From an uncultured Muribaculaceae bacterium (GTDB lineage: Bacteria > Bacteroidota > Bacteroidia > Bacteroidales > Muribaculaceae): 52,077 nt of DNA. The DNA is taken from contig CALUMJ010000013.1 in NCBI GenBank assembly GCA_944321715.1, forward strand, positions 1 to 52,077. Reading direction: 5' to 3'. The notes below the pieces were generated by a model, which did not search any database, was not told the DNA's origin, and was given only the letters and a program-made list of their open reading frames with translations. A program made the translations under genes and the position numbers. Each line of letters starts with the position of its first letter. Position 1 is the stretch's first letter. Positions 50,642 to 52,077 of this stretch are shown piece after piece.

Positions 50642-51703
50642 TTACTTCTTTTTCATCGCTTCGGCCACACGAGCTATCATATCGTCGCCGCGCAGGTCAC
50701 GAGCCACGATAGTGCCGTCGGGAGCGAAGAGGATAATGTGTGGTATGCCGTTGATGCCGTAAAGGTCGGTAGGCACCGAGCCGGCGTTGGTGATTTGCTG
50801 CCATGGAATTTGCAGCTCTTCGATGGCGCGTTGTGTGTCGGCTGGGTCATCCCACACGGCGATGCCTATCACAGTCAATCCCTTGCCGTTATATTTGTCA
50901 TATATTTTCTTGATGTTTGGTATTTCGGCACGGCATGGGCCACACCAGCTTGCCCAGAAGTCGGCAAGCACATAGTCGCCTTTGCCCACGTAGTCCGACA
51001 GTTTCTGCACATTTCCGTTCTCGTCGGTGACGGTGAAGTCGGCAAACATTGCCCCTTCGGCAGTGCGTTCTTTGTTGCGCATCGCTTCAACCACCTTGGC
51101 TACACGCTTCGATGAGGCCAATGCCGGCGAAGCAGCCACTTCGGCCTCGATTTCGTCCAACCCGAGTTCGGCATATTGCATATATTGCATGAATGCGATG
51201 ATTGCCACCGACTTGTCTTTGTTGGCTTGGTAGAACGATTTCAATTCACCGAGGAGCGAGTTTTGCAGGCTATCCATCTCTTGCGTGAATGCGAGCGAAT
51301 CGATTTCGCCAGTCGAATATTTCTCATACAGGCTTCCGGCATTGTTCATCACTGCCGACAGGCTGCTGTCGAGCGAGTCGAGTACAGCGTTGAGAGGTGT
51401 TCCAGTGACTTTGTTGACGCTGTCGATTGTGATTTCGCCTGGCTCGACGACAAATATTTGCCTTCCGCCACCCACCACCACGCTACCGAGCAGGTCTTTG
51501 TCGGTGGTGCCGGTGAATTTCAACGTCGTTCCTGCCACGATGCCTGTGGCTATGGTGTCGCCATTGTCGTAATTGGTCAAGTAAACTGTGTCGCCGTCAA
51601 GCGAGTTGTCGGGCAGCGTCATGGCAACCGAATATTCGTTGCTTGTGCCGCACGAGGCGAGCAGCATGGCTGCTGCTACAGGTAAGAGCATTAATTTTTT
51701 CAT
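50642..51703 (-). CDS. TlpA-like thioredoxin-fold lipoprotein with DUF4369-type N-terminus
   Basis: 353 residues. The lipoprotein signal MKKLMLLPVAAAMLLASC is followed by a DUF4369-like beta domain (GDTVYLTNYDNGDTIATGIV near 38). A helical linker comes next, then a C-terminal AhpC/TSA-thioredoxin domain with the redox motif WCGPC near residue 252 and the cis-Pro in INGIPHIILF near 315. Such proteins reduce or exchange disulfides in the periplasm. A standard TATTTTTG box lies at 51734-51741, and a second box at 51878-51885. Confidence 0.92.
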   Translation of the reverse strand: MKKLMLLPVAAAMLLASCGTSNEYSVAMTLPDNSLDGDTVYLTNYDNGDTIATGIVAGTTLKFTGTTDKDLLGSVVVGGGRQIFVVEPGEITIDSVNKVTGTPLNAVLDSLDSSLSAVMNNAGSLYEKYSTGEIDSLAFTQEMDSLQNSLLGELKSFYQANKDKSVAIIAFMQYMQYAELGLDEIEAEVAASPALASSKRVAKVVEAMRNKERTAEGAMFADFTVTDENGNVQKLSDYVGKGDYVLADFWASWCGPCRAEIPNIKKIYDKYNGKGLTVIGIAVWDDPADTQRAIEELQIPWQQITNAGSVPTDLYGINGIPHIILFAPDGTIVARDLRGDDMIARVAEAMKKK

Positions 51704-51733
51704 AATCGTTAAATGTTTTCAATAAAACTGGCT

Positions 51734-51741
51734 CAAAAATA
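51734..51741 (-). promoter_or_regulatory. Proximal -7 box of the tlpA-like gene (TATTTTTG)
   Basis: Minus-strand TATTTTTG, 31 bp before the ATG. Confidence 0.5.
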
Positions 51742-51809
51742 AGTTATTTTGCCCAACTTGGCAAAATTCACACTGCTAAATTATTTTATAGCTGCCATAT
51801 ATACTCATC

Positions 51810-51837
51810 GTGCCGGGTGTCTCACGACATCCGGCAC
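51810..51837. repeat. GTGCCGG...CCGGCAC hairpin upstream of the tlpA-like gene
   Basis: GTGCCGGGTGTC and GACATCCGGCAC pair around TCAC with one G.T. It lies between the two candidate promoters (51734 and 51878), so it would be in the leader if the distal one is used. There is no T-run. It could also be the terminator of a gene beyond the window edge. Confidence 0.45.
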
Positions 51838-51877
51838 AACTATTAACCTTAAATCTAATACCATGAAAAACACAACG

Positions 51878-51885
51878 CAAATATA
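51878..51885 (-). promoter_or_regulatory. Distal candidate -7 box (TATATTTG)
   Basis: Minus-strand TATATTTG, 175 bp before the tlpA-like ATG. Use of it would put the 51810-51837 hairpin in the mRNA leader. Confidence 0.4.
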
Positions 51886-51959
51886 ACCTTTCTGTAGAAT
51901 TGTGCAAGGTTTTGCGTCCTAAATTTCTTAGCTTTTTACATTATTTAAGAAATGTAACA

Positions 51960-52012
51960 ATGGGAGGCAAGCGCCCATCTCTGTCTGGAGGGCGGCGAAG
52001 CCACGGCTGTCC
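51960..52012. other. GC-rich structured block at the window end, no gene
   Basis: A compact GC-rich stretch (gggaggcaagcgccc ... gggcggcgaagcc ... gtccc) within AT-rich flanks. Several short complementary segments (CGCCC with GGGCG, GGGA with TCCC) allow a branched fold. No ORF. I cannot match it to a known RNA family; it may be part of a repeat or of a gene leader lying past the window edge. Confidence 0.3.
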
Positions 52013-52077
52013 CAATAAAATTTTAACATTAGTTTGTGATGGCTGCCAAGTTACGATTTGCCGCAATGTGGGGATAA

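Noticed and set aside
51863-51886. Seven-codon ORF (ATGAAAAACACAACGCAAAT...) as a leader peptide
   Set aside because: It overlaps a minus-strand promoter box, has no runs of a regulatory amino acid and no attenuator beyond it.

Overview
This window reads as a stretch of a Bacteroidales chromosome, probably a gut-type member and possibly Muribaculaceae; the genus cannot be fixed from sequence alone. The evidence is the Bacteroidota-style promoters (-7 boxes of the form TAnnTTTG in front of at least a dozen genes), the lack of Shine-Dalgarno sites, two proteins with type IX secretion C-terminal domains, a glycine-lipid synthesis pair, an archaeal-type prolyl-tRNA synthetase, a DUF4290 protein, a MurA with Asp in place of the catalytic Cys, and a GH57/GT4/debranching-enzyme glycogen cluster. 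No rRNA, tRNA, CRISPR array, prophage or intact transposase was seen.

Layout. 1-8 kb: the tail of an Lrp/AsnC regulator, an inositol monophosphatase, miaB with an MFS transporter, and a plus-strand run of glsA-glsB, a Wzi-like outer-membrane protein and a lipocalin-like lipoprotein. 8-13 kb: the NAD(P)HX repair enzyme Nnr, driven from an unusual tandemly duplicated hairpin/promoter block, and a T9SS-secreted purple-acid-phosphatase-like protein. 13.4-20.7 kb is accessory in character: an aldo/keto reductase-flavodoxin-hydrolase operon, a short UvrA (UvrA2 type), an AraC regulator, and a lipoprotein of the metallo-beta-lactamase fold. A decayed copy of the AraC 3' end lies on the far side of uvrA. 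20.8-29.5 kb: GYF/dispanin-like membrane protein, tsaB, DUF4290, murA-rimM, a small acidic protein, an OmpA-like protein, a TPR-LytS histidine kinase, and lrgA-lrgB. 29.7-35.6 kb: M49 peptidase, RlmI-like methyltransferase, RseP and Dxr. 35.9-41.5 kb: a 1164-residue T9SS adhesin-like protein and proS. 41.5-47.5 kb: a lipid kinase, then glycogen debranching enzyme, GT4 glycogen synthase-like protein and GH57 enzyme. 47.5-52 kb: a second AraC next to a 5'-truncated, frameshifted hydrolase and a cyclophilin-like lipoprotein, a small heat-shock protein behind a canonical sigma-54 promoter motif, and a TlpA-type thioredoxin lipoprotein.

The most interesting material lies between genes. There is a ~172-bp MITE-like family carrying two REP-style palindromes per copy (three full copies, plus one relic that seems to serve as a terminator). 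An 85-bp tandem hairpin-promoter module upstream of nnr has a clear single-copy relative upstream of tsaB. A ~195-bp foldback element abuts tsaB. A sigma-54 -24/-12 site precedes hsp20. Imperfect direct repeats of araC sequence flank uvrA. I did not find a convincing new multi-gene defence or biosynthetic system; the hairpin-promoter module and the araC/uvrA rearrangement are the best leads.
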